Shown: positions 9,534-19,578, counted from the stretch's first letter. The stretch is DNA of 53,821 nucleotides from Alphaproteobacteria bacterium CG11_big_fil_rev_8_21_14_0_20_39_49 (GCA_002787635.1 PCXK01000007.1:87446-141266), one strand, 5' to 3'. The notes: generated from the letters alone by a model not told the origin. Translations and numbers: made by a program.

Positions 9534-11141
9534 ATGGGCGGTCATGCAAATCCAACTGGTTTTAAAAGATGGTTTTTATCAACTAACCATAAAGACATAG
9601 GTACTTTATACCTGATATTGGCAATTTTCGGCGGATTGGTCGGGGGCTTGTTCTCTGTAGCGATGAGAAAAGAACTGGCAGAGCCGGGGTTGCAGTTTTT
9701 CCCTATGCTGGCTGAATTTATGGGAGGCAGCGTTTTCGGTACCGACCCTAACCAGATATATAACGTTTTCCTTACCGCTCACGCATTTATAATGGTGTTT
9801 TTCATGATAATGCCTGCACTTTTCGGTGGGTTCGGTAACTGGTTCATTCCTTTGCAAATAGGTGCGCCCGATATGGCTTTCCCTCGTATGAATAACATAA
9901 GCTTCTGGTTATTGGCCGTTGCCCTGCTAATGCTTCTTGCCTCTGCGTTCGTAGATGGCGGTGTGGGTACGGGTTGGACTGTTTATCCTCCGTTATCCAA
10001 TCAGCTATATCAGCCGGGAATGGCGGTGGATATGGGTATATTTGCCCTTCACTTAGCAGGTGCTTCATCAATATTGGGTGCTATCAATATGATAGTTACA
10101 ATACTTAATATGCGTGCACCGGGTATGACATTACATAAAATGCCTTTATATGTATGGTCTGTCCTGATTACCGCTTTCTTGCTTGTGTTGGCATTGCCTG
10201 TGCTAGCTGGTGCTATTACCATGCTACTTACCGACAGGAACTTCGGAACAAGCTTCTTTGATCCTGCGGGCGGTGGTGACCCTGTATTTTGGCAGCATCT
10301 ATTCTGGTTTTTCGGACACCCTGAAGTTTATATTATCATTCTTCCGGGATTCGGTATAATCAGCCATGTCGTGTCAACATTCTCTAAAAAGCCTGTTTTC
10401 GGTTATTTAGGAATGGCATACGCTATGGCGAGTATCGGCGTTGTAGGTTTCGTTGTATGGGCTCACCATATGTACACTACCGGATTTGATGTTGATACGC
10501 TTGCGTATTTTACCCTTGCCACTATGGTTATTGCAGTTCCTACGGGAATTAAGATATTTAGCTGGATAGCTACGATGTGGGGTGGCTCTATAGAATTTAA
10601 GACACCTATGTTGTTTGCTATCGGTATGATATTCCTGTTCACTGTAGGCGGTGTAACGGGTGTTGTGCTGGCAAATGGCGGTTTGGACAGGGTTTTCCAT
10701 GATACTTATTATGTTGTAGCACACTTCCACTATACAATGTCTATGGGAGCGATTTTCTCGGCATATGCAGCGTTTTACTACTGGTTCGGTAAAATGTCGG
10801 GTCGTCAGTATAATGAATGCTTAGGAAAAATACATTTCTGGCTGACATTTATAGGTGTTAATATTACTTTCTTCCCTCAGCACTTTTTAGGGTTGGCAGG
10901 AATGCCGAGAAGGATTCCTGATTATCCTGATGCATTTGCGAGTTGGAATCTGGTGTCTTCATGGGGTTCGTATATTTCATTTGCCGCGGCATTATTCTTT
11001 GTATACATAATTTTCCATACGTTGAAATTCGGTAAAAAATGTCCTAATGATCCGTGGAACGATATATCGGGTACTTTGGAATGGACGTTACCTTCTCCGC
11101 CTAATTTCCACAGTTACGACGAGATACCGAAAATAAAATAG
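9534..11141 (+). CDS. coxA: cytochrome c oxidase subunit I
   Basis: CoxA is the catalytic haem-copper subunit that reduces O2 to water and pumps protons. At 535 residues with about 12 transmembrane helices it matches the A-type family. The low-spin haem a ligand is in [10 protein letters not shown] (about residue 83). The CuB histidine plus cross-linked tyrosine are in [12 protein letters not shown] (about 262-273). The HH pair is in WAHHMYTTG, and the haem ligands are in [10 protein letters not shown]. The D-channel [20 protein letters not shown] segment is intact. It follows coxB by 59 bases. Confidence 0.97.
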   Translation: MGGHANPTGFKRWFLSTNHKDIGTLYLILAIFGGLVGGLFSVAMRKELAEPGLQFFPMLAEFMGGSVFGTDPNQIYNVFLTAHAFIMVFFMIMPALFGGFGNWFIPLQIGAPDMAFPRMNNISFWLLAVALLMLLASAFVDGGVGTGWTVYPPLSNQLYQPGMAVDMGIFALHLAGASSILGAINMIVTILNMRAPGMTLHKMPLYVWSVLITAFLLVLALPVLAGAITMLLTDRNFGTSFFDPAGGGDPVFWQHLFWFFGHPEVYIIILPGFGIISHVVSTFSKKPVFGYLGMAYAMASIGVVGFVVWAHHMYTTGFDVDTLAYFTLATMVIAVPTGIKIFSWIATMWGGSIEFKTPMLFAIGMIFLFTVGGVTGVVLANGGLDRVFHDTYYVVAHFHYTMSMGAIFSAYAAFYYWFGKMSGRQYNECLGKIHFWLTFIGVNITFFPQHFLGLAGMPRRIPDYPDAFASWNLVSSWGSYISFAAALFFVYIIFHTLKFGKKCPNDPWNDISGTLEWTLPSPPNFHSYDEIPKIK

Positions 11142-11153
11142 AGGTAAGTTGAT

Positions 11154-12053
11154 TTGAGTGAAAATATTGATGTAACAGTTGATTCTATCGATATTTCAGA
11201 ATCGAGAATAAAAGATTATATTGCACTGCTAAAGCCACGGGTGATGTCACTCGTGGTTTTTACGGGCTTAGTAGGTATATTCCTTGCACCGGGTGAAATA
11301 CATCCGTTAATAGCTTTTGTTGCCACATTTTGTATTGCACTTGGCTCGGGTGCTGCCGGTGCTGTGAATATGTGGTATGAAAGAGATGTTGATGCTCTGA
11401 TGAAAAGGACGAAGAACCGCCCTTTGCCGTCTAAGCGTATGATGCATCAAAGTGCCTTGGAATTTGCAGTTGTAAGTGCGTTCATCAGCGTTTTGCTGAT
11501 GTCGTTAGCGGTTAATCTTATGGCAGGTTTTCTGCTGCTGCTTGCCATATTGTTCTATGTATTTGTATATACTATCTGGCTAAAAAAAAGAACTCCGCAA
11601 AATATAGTAATAGGCGGTGCGGCGGGGGCTTTTCCGCCTATGATAGGCTGGGCTGCGGTTACAGGAGATGTGTCGTTCCAGAGCTTTTTGCTTTTTTTAA
11701 TTATATTTTTGTGGACACCGCCGCATTTTTGGGCTTTGGCGTTATATAAAAACGAAGATTATAAAGCGGCTAATATTCCTATGCTGCCTGTGGTTGCAGG
11801 AGATTTGGAGACCAGAAAACAGATATATATTTATACGGTAATATTATTTGCCGCAAGTATGTTGCCGATAGCCGCCGGTATGTTTGGAACTATATACCTT
11901 GTATCTGCGTTTGCTTTAGGTATATATTTTATGAAACTGGCTAAGGAGTTATATGGCGAGTATTCGGAAGTATTAGCGAGAAAAACGTTTAAATTTTCGT
12001 TGTTGTACCTATCGGTATTGTTCTTCTCAATGATAATAGACAGGATTTTATAA
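11154..12053 (+). CDS. ctaB: protohaem IX farnesyltransferase (haem O synthase)
   Basis: CtaB attaches a farnesyl group to haem b, making haem o, the precursor of haem a for CoxA. It is a 299-residue polytopic membrane protein of the UbiA family. The first prenyl-diphosphate/Mg motif is NMWYERDVDALMKRTKNRPLP (here split: NMWYERDVD then ALMKRTKNRPLP). The second conserved region is YKNEDYKAANIPMLPVV. The start codon is TTG, supported by a GAGGT ribosome binding site at 11142-11146. It lies only 12 bases after coxA. Confidence 0.94.
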   Translation: MSENIDVTVDSIDISESRIKDYIALLKPRVMSLVVFTGLVGIFLAPGEIHPLIAFVATFCIALGSGAAGAVNMWYERDVDALMKRTKNRPLPSKRMMHQSALEFAVVSAFISVLLMSLAVNLMAGFLLLLAILFYVFVYTIWLKKRTPQNIVIGGAAGAFPPMIGWAAVTGDVSFQSFLLFLIIFLWTPPHFWALALYKNEDYKAANIPMLPVVAGDLETRKQIYIYTVILFAASMLPIAAGMFGTIYLVSAFALGIYFMKLAKELYGEYSEVLARKTFKFSLLYLSVLFFSMIIDRIL

Positions 12054-12054
12054 G

Positions 12055-12207
12055 ATGCCGCATCACGAAATACATGAAAAGAAAAAAGCGAAAAACTATG
12101 CGTTACTGATAGTGCTTACGTTGCTGATTGCTACTTTTTTTACTGTTACAATGGTTAAACTACAAATAGCTGCGAAAAATGCAAGAATCGAAAGACAACA
12201 ACAATAA
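12055..12207 (+). CDS. CoxF-like small membrane protein
   Basis: This 50-residue frame begins MPHHEIHEKKKAKNYALLIV, has one transmembrane helix (about residues 15-34) and ends in a polar tail. It starts one base after the ctaB stop and overlaps the ctaG start by 29 bases. Alphaproteobacterial oxidase operons often carry a small single-helix protein, called CoxF, exactly between ctaB and ctaG; I infer the name from that position and size. Its function in oxidase assembly is not well known. Confidence 0.75.
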   Translation: MPHHEIHEKKKAKNYALLIVLTLLIATFFTVTMVKLQIAAKNARIERQQQ

Positions 12208-12727
12208 TAATAAAACAGCCATAAAGGTTGTATCGCTTGTTTTGGGCATGTTCCTGCTGGCATTTGCATCATTTCCGATTTACAATCTTTTTTGTAAAAT
12301 TACCGGATATGGCGGCACTCCGCTCACATCTGACGAGCTTACCGCATCTAAATTGCAGGTTGGTGGCAGGACTATAAATGTCAGGTTCAATTCCGATATA
12401 ATGAAGGACGTTCCGTGGAAGTTTTCTCCTTTACAAAAGGAGGTTAGCGTAAAAACCGGAGAAAACAAATTAGTTTTCTACACGGCGGAAAACACTTCCG
12501 ATAGTGCCGTAAAAGGAATGGCTACGTATAACGTAACACCTGCCAAAGCGTCGGAATATTTTTTCAAAGTGCAATGTTTCTGCTTTAACGAGCAGACATT
12601 GTCGGCAAACGAAAAGGTGGAAATGCCTGTTTCGTTCTATATTGACCCTGAAATAGAGAACGATCCATATATGAATGATGTAAAAACGATAACGTTATCT
12701 TATACGTTTTTTAAGGCCACGGAATAG
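12179..12727 (+). CDS. ctaG: cytochrome c oxidase assembly protein CtaG (Cox11 family)
   Basis: CtaG/Cox11 delivers copper to the CuB site of CoxA. The 182-residue protein has one N-terminal transmembrane helix (about residues 17-35) followed by a periplasmic immunoglobulin-like domain. The copper-binding CFCF motif is in KVQCFCFNEQTL near residue 138, and a third conserved cysteine follows the helix in the LFCKITGYGGTP segment. It overlaps the coxF-like gene and is followed 68 bases later by coxC. Confidence 0.95.
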   Translation: MQESKDNNNNNKTAIKVVSLVLGMFLLAFASFPIYNLFCKITGYGGTPLTSDELTASKLQVGGRTINVRFNSDIMKDVPWKFSPLQKEVSVKTGENKLVFYTAENTSDSAVKGMATYNVTPAKASEYFFKVQCFCFNEQTLSANEKVEMPVSFYIDPEIENDPYMNDVKTITLSYTFFKATE

Positions 12728-12795
12728 TTTATTACTGGATTTTTGAATTAATGTCTGTATAAAGACAAAAAAGTAAAATTAATGTGGAGTTTGTA

Positions 12796-13626
12796 ATGAG
12801 TGGAGAGCAAAAGCACGATTACCATCTGGTAGACCCGAGTCCATGGCCGTTAATAGGTGCATTTTCAGGTTTATTGCTTGCTACGGGCGGTTTGTTTTTT
12901 ATACATGGAAAGCCTTCGGGAAGTCTGTTGTTAATAGCGGGTTTTGCGTCTGTAATATTCACTATGTTCGTGTGGTGGAGGGACGTTATAAAAGAGGGTC
13001 ATGGCGGACATCATAAAAGCCTCGTACAGCATGGTTTACGTGTGGGTATGGCGTTGTTCATACTATCTGAGGTAATGTTTTTCTTTGCATTCTTCTGGGC
13101 TTTCTTTAAGGCGGCACTGGCTCCTGAATTTGTCTTCGATGGTTCACATATATTCGAAGAAGGTGTAAAAGTTGTTGAAGGGGTTTGGCCTCTGGTGGGA
13201 ATTGAAACCTTTAATGCGTGGGATTTGCCTTTTATTAATACGCTTGTCCTGCTTCTATCGGGTACTACGGTTACATGGGCGCATTATGCTTTATTACGCA
13301 ATGACAGAAAAAACCTGATAAGGGCGTTGTTGATAACCGTATTGCTGGGTATATCATTTACATGTTTACAGGCTTACGAATACCATCATGCGGCATTCGG
13401 GTTTAAAGACGGCATTTATTCTTCAAACTTCTACATGGCTACCGGATTCCACGGCGTGCATGTGATTATAGGTACTATCTTTCTGGCTATCTGTCTGATA
13501 CGTGCCTTAAAAGGTGATATGAGTCCTAAGCACCATCTTGGTTTTGAGTTTGCCGCTTGGTATTGGCATTTCGTAGATGTTGTGTGGTTATTCCTGTTCG
13601 CTTTCGTATATGTTTGGGGTAGTTAG
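12796..13626 (+). CDS. coxC: cytochrome c oxidase subunit III
   Basis: This 276-residue membrane protein has seven helices, the usual number for CoxC. Recognisable features are the HDYHLVDPSPWPLIGAFSG start, the FILSEVMFFFAFFWAFF helix, and the closing WYWHFVDVVWLFLFAFVYVWG. Subunit III stabilises the proton-pumping core. A GTG at 12784 is in frame, but the GGAG at 12785-12788 is well spaced only for the ATG at 12796, so I use that. It is followed by DUF983 and surf1, as in many alphaproteobacteria. Confidence 0.95.
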   Translation: MSGEQKHDYHLVDPSPWPLIGAFSGLLLATGGLFFIHGKPSGSLLLIAGFASVIFTMFVWWRDVIKEGHGGHHKSLVQHGLRVGMALFILSEVMFFFAFFWAFFKAALAPEFVFDGSHIFEEGVKVVEGVWPLVGIETFNAWDLPFINTLVLLLSGTTVTWAHYALLRNDRKNLIRALLITVLLGISFTCLQAYEYHHAAFGFKDGIYSSNFYMATGFHGVHVIIGTIFLAICLIRALKGDMSPKHHLGFEFAAWYWHFVDVVWLFLFAFVYVWGS

Positions 13627-13681
13627 TAATTAATTACAGGATAAATTTTTTGTGTAAAACAGGTATCGGGAGTATGTTTCT

Positions 13682-14050
13682 TTGAAGAAGCCTGTATCAA
13701 TATACAAAATATCATTTTTTCATAAATGCCCGTCTTGTGGAAAGGGGGGCATTTATGGTTCTTTATTAAAAGTAAGGGACGAGTGTGAAGTTTGCGGTTT
13801 TGCGTTAAAAGAGCATGATGCAGGTGATGGTCCCGCATTTTTTGCGATGTTTATTGTAGGTGCGGTCGTAACATGTCTGGCGGTTTTAGTTGAATTTATG
13901 TATCCTATGCATGTATTGTTGCATATGATATTATGGACTCCTGTAACAATTATTATGTCTATATATCTTTTGAAAGTAATGAAATCTTTTTTAATAGCGG
14001 CTCAGTATAAACATAATGTTCTGGGGTTCGCTAAAAAGGAAAAAAAATGA
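13682..14050 (+). CDS. DUF983 zinc-ribbon membrane protein
   Basis: The 122-residue protein has an N-terminal zinc ribbon with two CxxC pairs (KCPSCGKG and ECEVCGF) followed by two transmembrane helices. This is the DUF983 family, which is found between coxC and surf1 in many alphaproteobacterial oxidase operons; its biochemical role is not established. The start is a TTG supported by a GGGAG at 13668-13672. It overlaps surf1 by four bases (ATGA), so the two are translationally coupled. Confidence 0.88.
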   Translation: MKKPVSIYKISFFHKCPSCGKGGIYGSLLKVRDECEVCGFALKEHDAGDGPAFFAMFIVGAVVTCLAVLVEFMYPMHVLLHMILWTPVTIIMSIYLLKVMKSFLIAAQYKHNVLGFAKKEKK

Positions 14051-14748
14051 AGTTTAAACCAAAGCCTATTCCAACATTGATGACTATTGCCGGATTGGTG
14101 CTTTTATTATCACTTGGCAGTTGGCAAATGAACAGGCTTCAGTGGAAGCAGACTCTCATAAAAGAAATTAATGAGGGGGCTGCGTTGCCTGCCGTAGACC
14201 TGCCCTCAGATGGAAGTGAGATAGAAAAATATAAATACCGCCGTGTAAAGGTTAGAGGGGAATTTCTGCATGATAAGGAAGTGCATTTATTCGTAGGTCC
14301 TAAGGCTGAAAGGGGAAGGCCCGGATACGATTTACTTACGCCACTTAAAACCGAAGAGGGCAATTATGTTCTTGTCGATAGGGGCTGGGTAAATTCCGAT
14401 ATAAAATCACCTGAAAGAAGACCCGAAACGCTAGAAGAAGGCGTGGTTGAAATAGAAGGTATTATCCATATGGGAGAGACTCCGAGGCGGTTTACTCCTG
14501 AAAATGATGTTGCTAAAAACCTATGGTTTTGGATAGATTTAGAGAAAATAGAAAATTATGCTGGAATTAATCTGCAAAATTTCTATGTTAGGGCGTTGAA
14601 AAAAGATAAAAAAAATATATACCCAATAGCCTCAGATGAGTTTATAAAAGTAAGGAACGACCATCTGCAATATGCGGTAACATGGTATTCTCTGGCAATT
14701 ATATTGCTGGTGATTTATTTTCTTTATAGCAGAAAAGCCGAGAAATAG
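14047..14748 (+). CDS. SURF1 family oxidase assembly protein
   Basis: SURF1/Shy1 proteins help insert haem a into CoxA. At 233 residues the protein has the family layout: an N-terminal transmembrane helix with LGSWQMNRLQWK (about residues 22-33), a soluble domain containing YRRVKVRGEF, the GYDLLTPL and VLVDRGWVN segments, and a C-terminal transmembrane helix ending in YSRKAEK. It is the last gene of the cox operon. Confidence 0.93.
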   Translation: MKFKPKPIPTLMTIAGLVLLLSLGSWQMNRLQWKQTLIKEINEGAALPAVDLPSDGSEIEKYKYRRVKVRGEFLHDKEVHLFVGPKAERGRPGYDLLTPLKTEEGNYVLVDRGWVNSDIKSPERRPETLEEGVVEIEGIIHMGETPRRFTPENDVAKNLWFWIDLEKIENYAGINLQNFYVRALKKDKKNIYPIASDEFIKVRNDHLQYAVTWYSLAIILLVIYFLYSRKAEK

Positions 14749-14784
14749 TTTGTGATACGGATGCGATAACAATAATGGTAAAAT

Positions 14785-16275
14785 ATGGATAATTACAAAA
14801 CCTTAGAAAAGATTTTTAAAAAATTAAACGATATTGAGCAGGCAAGTGCGGTGCTGCACTGGGATATGGCGACAAAGATGCCTTCAGGTGGTGCTGAGGC
14901 AAGAGCCGAGCAGCTTGCAACCTTGGGCGATATTTATCACGCAATCCTGACAGATGAAGGTGTAGGTGATTTGTTGGAAAGTGCCGGAATTAACGGACGA
15001 AAGTTGAATGACTGGCAAAAAGCCAATTTAAATGAAATGAAAAGAGCTTGGAATCATAACGCTTCCGTCCCTGCAAAGTTAATAAGCGAGCTTACAAGGG
15101 AAGGTGCTAAATGCGAGATAGTCTGGCGTGATGCAAGGGCAAATAATGATTTCAAGATGTTATTGCCGCATTTGAAAAAGGTTGTGTCTTTAGTCAGGGA
15201 AATTGCAAAATTAAAAGGTGAGGCTTTTGGCTGTTCGCCATATGATGCTTTACTTGACCGGCATGACCCCGATAGGAAATCCAAACAGTTAGATACGGTT
15301 TTTGATAATCTGAAAGAATTCTTACCTGATTTTATAAATCAGGTGGTGGAAAAGCAAAAGTCTGAAAAAGTCACCAAGATAAAAGGACCTTTCGATGTAG
15401 AAAAGCAGAAAATGATAGCAGAGAAAATGCTTGAGGTGATAGGGTTTGACATGGATTACGGCAGACTTGATGAGAGTTTGCATCCGTTTTGCGGAGGATA
15501 CCCGACCGACATAAGGATAACTACCCGATATGACAAAAACGATTTTATATCGGCTTTAATGGGTGTTGTTCATGAAGCCGGACATGCTATGTATGAAGAA
15601 GGTCTGCCTAAAAAATGGCTTAATCAGCCTGTGGGCAAGGCAAGGGGCATGAGCATACATGAAAGCCAGTCTTTGTTGATAGAGATGCAGGCATGTAGAA
15701 GCCGTGAGTTCGTCAACTTATTATCGGGAGTGCTTAAAAAAGAGTTTAACTCAAAGTCAAAAAGCCTTAACCCTGATAATTTGTGCCATATTTATAACAA
15801 AGTTGAGCCTTCACTTATAAGGGTAGATGCTGACGAGGTTACATATCCTGCCCATATTATTTTAAGATATTATATTGAAAAATATATAATTTCGGGAGAT
15901 ATGGAAGTTGAAGACCTGCCTGAGGCATGGAATCAGGGAATGAAGAAGTTCCTCGGAATCAAGGTTAAAGACGATAAAGACGGCTGTATGCAGGATATCC
16001 ACTGGATGGACGGTACTTTCGGGTATTTCCCTACATATACGTTGGGTGCTATTTATGCCTCCCAGCTATTTGATGCGGCAAACCATAGTAACAATGATAT
16101 CATGCCTTCTATAGGTAAAGGGGATTTCAAACCGTTAAAAGAATGGTTAAATAAGAACGTTCATGAAAAAGGCTCGAAAATGTCATCTGATGAGATAGTC
16201 AAGAGTGCTACGGGAAGAGAACTTGATGTTGAGGTCTATAAGAACCATTTGAAAAAAAGATATCTGGAAGGATAG
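14785..16275 (+). CDS. M32 metallocarboxypeptidase (carboxypeptidase Taq)
   Basis: This is a zinc carboxypeptidase that removes C-terminal residues from peptides in the cytoplasm. The 496-residue length is normal for family M32. The zinc-binding HEAGH lies at residues 263-267, followed by the family sequence YEEGLP. The second signature HESQSLLIEMQ is at about 289-299 and carries the third zinc ligand. N-terminal segments such as LHWDMATKMP are also typical. It lies 36 bases after surf1 and 24 bases before thrC, so it may be co-transcribed with both. Confidence 0.94.
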   Translation: MDNYKTLEKIFKKLNDIEQASAVLHWDMATKMPSGGAEARAEQLATLGDIYHAILTDEGVGDLLESAGINGRKLNDWQKANLNEMKRAWNHNASVPAKLISELTREGAKCEIVWRDARANNDFKMLLPHLKKVVSLVREIAKLKGEAFGCSPYDALLDRHDPDRKSKQLDTVFDNLKEFLPDFINQVVEKQKSEKVTKIKGPFDVEKQKMIAEKMLEVIGFDMDYGRLDESLHPFCGGYPTDIRITTRYDKNDFISALMGVVHEAGHAMYEEGLPKKWLNQPVGKARGMSIHESQSLLIEMQACRSREFVNLLSGVLKKEFNSKSKSLNPDNLCHIYNKVEPSLIRVDADEVTYPAHIILRYYIEKYIISGDMEVEDLPEAWNQGMKKFLGIKVKDDKDGCMQDIHWMDGTFGYFPTYTLGAIYASQLFDAANHSNNDIMPSIGKGDFKPLKEWLNKNVHEKGSKMSSDEIVKSATGRELDVEVYKNHLKKRYLEG

Positions 16276-16299
16276 TCGGGCTTAGAGAAAAAACTAGCT

Positions 16300-17712
16300 A
16301 TGAAATATATAAGCACAAGGGGAAAGGCTCCTGTTTTAAGTTTTGAAGATGCTGTAATAGCAGGGCTGGCAAGTGACGGCGGGCTATATGTTCCTGAGTC
16401 CGTTCCAACTTTCAGCAAAGATGAGATGGCCTCCTTTAAAGGTCTTTCATATGAAGAGCTGATGCTCAAAATAATAACGCCTTTTATCGAAGATGAAATA
16501 CCGCAAAGTATTTTGCAAGATATAATAAAAGAAAGCTATTCGCAGTTTCGTGATGCCGATATAGCTCCTGTTAAAAAAATCGCCGAAAATGAATATTTGC
16601 TGGAATTGTTCCACGGTCCTACAATGGCTTTCAAGGATTTTGCCTTGCAATTTTTGGGCAGGATATTTGATTATATACTTACAAAACGAAATCAGGACGC
16701 GGTTATAGTCGGTGCTACCTCAGGTGATACGGGTTCTGCGGCTATTGAGGGTTGCAGGCACAGCAAGCATGTACAGATATATATAATGCACCCCTTTAAC
16801 AGGGTATCGGATGTACAAAGAAAGCAGATGACAACGGTCTTGGCCGATAATGTGCATAATATAGCCTTGGAAGGAAATTTTGACGATTGTCAGCATATTG
16901 TAAAAGAATTATTTGCCGATCAGGGCTTTTTGAACGGTCAGAATCTTGTAGCGGTAAATTCTATAAACTGGTGTCGTATCATGGCACAGATAGTTTATTA
17001 TTTTTATGCAGGTTTGAAACTTGGTTCTCCTGAAAAGGAAATGATATTTTCAGTGCCGACAGGGAATTTCGGGGATATTTTCGCAGGCTTTTTAGCAAAG
17101 AAAATGGGTCTGCCGATAAAACAGCTTATTGTTGCTACCAATAAAAACGATATTCTGCACCGTTTCTTTGAAAGTAATGATTATAGCCGTGGCGGTCTGG
17201 AAAAAACCCTGTCACCGAGTATGGATATTCAGGTTTCAAGTAATTTTGAAAGATATCTTTTCTATCTTTACAATCAGGACGCAGAAAGGATAGGTGAAAT
17301 AATGAAACGCTTTAAAGCAGGCGAGGGTATATCCGTTGAGGTTGAAAAACTCGCTGAAGCACAAAAAATATTCAGCAGCCTTAGTATCGATGATGATACG
17401 ACGTGTGAAACCATCAGACAGGTATTCGGTGAATCGGGCGAGATAATCGACCCACATACCGCAACGGGGGTTAGGGCTGCCCGTGACAAAGCTGTTAAGG
17501 GGAGTAATCCTATTATAACAATTGCTACGGCACACCCTGCCAAGTTTCCGGAAGCAATTGAAAAATCAGGCGTTGATGAGGCTAAACTGCCCGAATATTT
17601 ATCCGGCTTAATGGTTGCCGAAGAACGCTATGAGGTGCTTGCTAACGATATAGATGCGGTAAAGAAATTTATAGTAAACGGCAAAAAGTTTAATCAACAA
17701 ACAGGTACTTAA
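16300..17712 (+). CDS. thrC: threonine synthase
   Basis: ThrC converts O-phosphohomoserine to threonine with pyridoxal phosphate. The 470 residues fit the longer class of this enzyme. The PLP lysine is in the FHGPTMAFKDFALQF motif at residue 112, and the phosphate loop is in GATSGDTGSAA near residue 147. The N-terminal YISTRGKAP start is standard. It follows the M32 peptidase. Its presence, like argB, argues against full dependence on host amino acids. Confidence 0.95.
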   Translation: MKYISTRGKAPVLSFEDAVIAGLASDGGLYVPESVPTFSKDEMASFKGLSYEELMLKIITPFIEDEIPQSILQDIIKESYSQFRDADIAPVKKIAENEYLLELFHGPTMAFKDFALQFLGRIFDYILTKRNQDAVIVGATSGDTGSAAIEGCRHSKHVQIYIMHPFNRVSDVQRKQMTTVLADNVHNIALEGNFDDCQHIVKELFADQGFLNGQNLVAVNSINWCRIMAQIVYYFYAGLKLGSPEKEMIFSVPTGNFGDIFAGFLAKKMGLPIKQLIVATNKNDILHRFFESNDYSRGGLEKTLSPSMDIQVSSNFERYLFYLYNQDAERIGEIMKRFKAGEGISVEVEKLAEAQKIFSSLSIDDDTTCETIRQVFGESGEIIDPHTATGVRAARDKAVKGSNPIITIATAHPAKFPEAIEKSGVDEAKLPEYLSGLMVAEERYEVLANDIDAVKKFIVNGKKFNQQTGT

Positions 17713-17718
17713 ACGATA

Positions 17719-18006
17719 TTACCTTGATATTTCCCTGTTTGAGCCGGAGCCGGAGCTTCTAAATAAATCTGATAATTTTTTCTCTATTTGTCGGACTTCC
17801 TTTGCGTGCATTTCGACCTTGGTTATGGGGGCTTCGCTGTCAGCTTCATAGCCGCTATCTATTCCTGTGTCGTGATAAGGTTTTAAAGGTCTTTCTCTGA
17901 TATAATCTGATTCGCACTCTACACTCGAAGAATCACTATTATCAGACACATTAATCACTGCCGCCGGTTTTTTGTCATAACTAATTTTTGAACACCAAAT
18001 TCCCAT
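17719..18006 (-). CDS. hypothetical protein with N-myristoylation-like start
   Basis: No family was recognised. The 95-residue protein starts MGIWCSK and is otherwise hydrophilic, with a Ser/Asp/Glu-rich middle and a likely helix at about residues 65-85. The first residues fit the eukaryotic N-myristoylation consensus: Gly at position 2, a permitted residue at 3, Ser at 6, Lys at 7, with Cys5 as a possible palmitoylation site. A GAGG six bases before the ATG makes this start secure. There is no signal peptide or lipobox. It is convergent with thrC and divergent from phrB, and stands alone. I infer a possible secreted effector; it could equally be a lineage-specific cytoplasmic protein. Confidence 0.6.
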   Translation of the reverse strand: MGIWCSKISYDKKPAAVINVSDNSDSSSVECESDYIRERPLKPYHDTGIDSGYEADSEAPITKVEMHAKEVRQIEKKLSDLFRSSGSGSNREISR

Positions 18007-18171
18007 AATTACCTCGCTTTTTCGTAAGGTACTTTACTATAAATTCGGTTACTATTCAAATAGAAAAGTTAATAAATTAACACTTAGTCGAATCATTAAA
18101 ATGTTTTAAGTTAAATCTTTCGCAAAAAAGTATAGGCTGGTATCACAAAAGCTTAAATATAATGAAATAAT

Positions 18172-19578
18172 ATGACTGATTTAACTATACACTGGTTCAG
18201 GCAAGATCTTCGGATATCAGATAATCCTTCCCTTTATGAGGCTGCAAAAAAGGGTCGGGTGCTACCCATATATATATTTGATGATTCTACGGAAAATTTA
18301 AGGCAAATGGGGGGAGCAAGCCTTGTATGGTTGCATTATGCCCTGCATGACCTTAATAAAAAACTTGGCGGAAACCTTAAGATATTTAAAGGAGGGCCTG
18401 CCAAAATATTGCCTGATATAATAAATAAATCGCAAGCTAAAGCAGTCTATTGGAACAGATGTTATGAGCCTTGGGCAATTATCAGAGATAAAAATATAAA
18501 AGAAAAATTAAAAGATGATTCAATACAGACCGAATCATTTAACGGCAGTTTGTTACTGGAGCCTTGGGAGGCTTTAAAAGATGACGGAAGCCCATATAGG
18601 GTGTTTACCCCTTTTTATAAAAAGAACTATCAATTAAAAGAGTTCTCTGAAGCTTTAAAAGAGCCTGAAACATTAAATATCTATACAAAAAATATAGGTG
18701 AAACAGATATTAATTCGTTAAAGTTGCTTCCTGAAATTAAATGGTATGAGGAGTTGCTTAAAAAATGGGATATCAGCGAAGACGGTGCTAAAGAAAGGCT
18801 ATTTGCTTTTTTAGATGACGGTATAAAAGACTATAAAAAAGGCAGGAATTTTCCGGCTCAAAATAATAATTCCCGATTATCGCCATATTTGCATTTCGGT
18901 CAGATATCACCAAGGCAGATATGGAATTCCGTACTTTTTTATGAGCAAAATGAAAATACCGAGAATTTTTGCGTTGAACTTGCATGGAGAGAGTTTTCAT
19001 ATAATTTGCTGTATTATTATCCTGACTTGCCATCGGATAGCCTACAAAAAAAATTCGATAAATTCCCGTGGAAAAAAAATGACGGATTTACAAAGAAGTG
19101 GCAAAAAGGAATGACCGGATATCCGATAGTAGATGCAGGCATGAGGGAGCTGTGGCAAACAGGGTTTATGCATAACAGGATAAGAATGGTAGTTGCATCA
19201 TTTTTGGTTAAAAACCTGCTTATAGATTGGCGTGAGGGAGAAAAATGGTTTTGGGACTGTCTTTTTGATGCCGACCTTGCCAATAATGCGGCAGGCTGGC
19301 AATGGGTTGCCGGCTGCGGTGCGGACGCTTCACCGTATTTTAGGGTATTTAACCCCATAAATCAGGGAGAGCGTTTTGATGCAAGCGGGGAATATACAAG
19401 AAAATACGTTCCGGAACTGGCAAAATTACCGGATAAATATCTTTTTAAACCGTGGGAAGCACAGCAGGATATACTGGACAAAGCAAAAATAGAGCTTGGT
19501 AAGACTTATCCGTTCCCTATTGTAGATGCCGCAAAGACCAGAAAAGAAGCACTGGAAGCGTATGAAAAGATAAAGTAG
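18172..19578 (+). CDS. phrB: deoxyribodipyrimidine photolyase
   Basis: This light-driven flavoprotein splits cyclobutane pyrimidine dimers. The 468-residue protein has the N-terminal antenna domain (TIHWFRQDLRISDNPSL) and the C-terminal FAD domain. Visible FAD-domain motifs are SRLSPYLHFGQISPRQ, ELAWREFSYNLLYY and MRELWQTGFMHNRIRMV. The tryptophans of the electron-transfer chain are plausible in WREGEKWFWDCL and GWQWVAGCG. This pattern matches class I CPD photolyase rather than cryptochrome. A photolyase suggests exposure to light in some life stage or host habitat. It is a single gene. Confidence 0.94.
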   Translation: MTDLTIHWFRQDLRISDNPSLYEAAKKGRVLPIYIFDDSTENLRQMGGASLVWLHYALHDLNKKLGGNLKIFKGGPAKILPDIINKSQAKAVYWNRCYEPWAIIRDKNIKEKLKDDSIQTESFNGSLLLEPWEALKDDGSPYRVFTPFYKKNYQLKEFSEALKEPETLNIYTKNIGETDINSLKLLPEIKWYEELLKKWDISEDGAKERLFAFLDDGIKDYKKGRNFPAQNNNSRLSPYLHFGQISPRQIWNSVLFYEQNENTENFCVELAWREFSYNLLYYYPDLPSDSLQKKFDKFPWKKNDGFTKKWQKGMTGYPIVDAGMRELWQTGFMHNRIRMVVASFLVKNLLIDWREGEKWFWDCLFDADLANNAAGWQWVAGCGADASPYFRVFNPINQGERFDASGEYTRKYVPELAKLPDKYLFKPWEAQQDILDKAKIELGKTYPFPIVDAAKTRKEALEAYEKIK

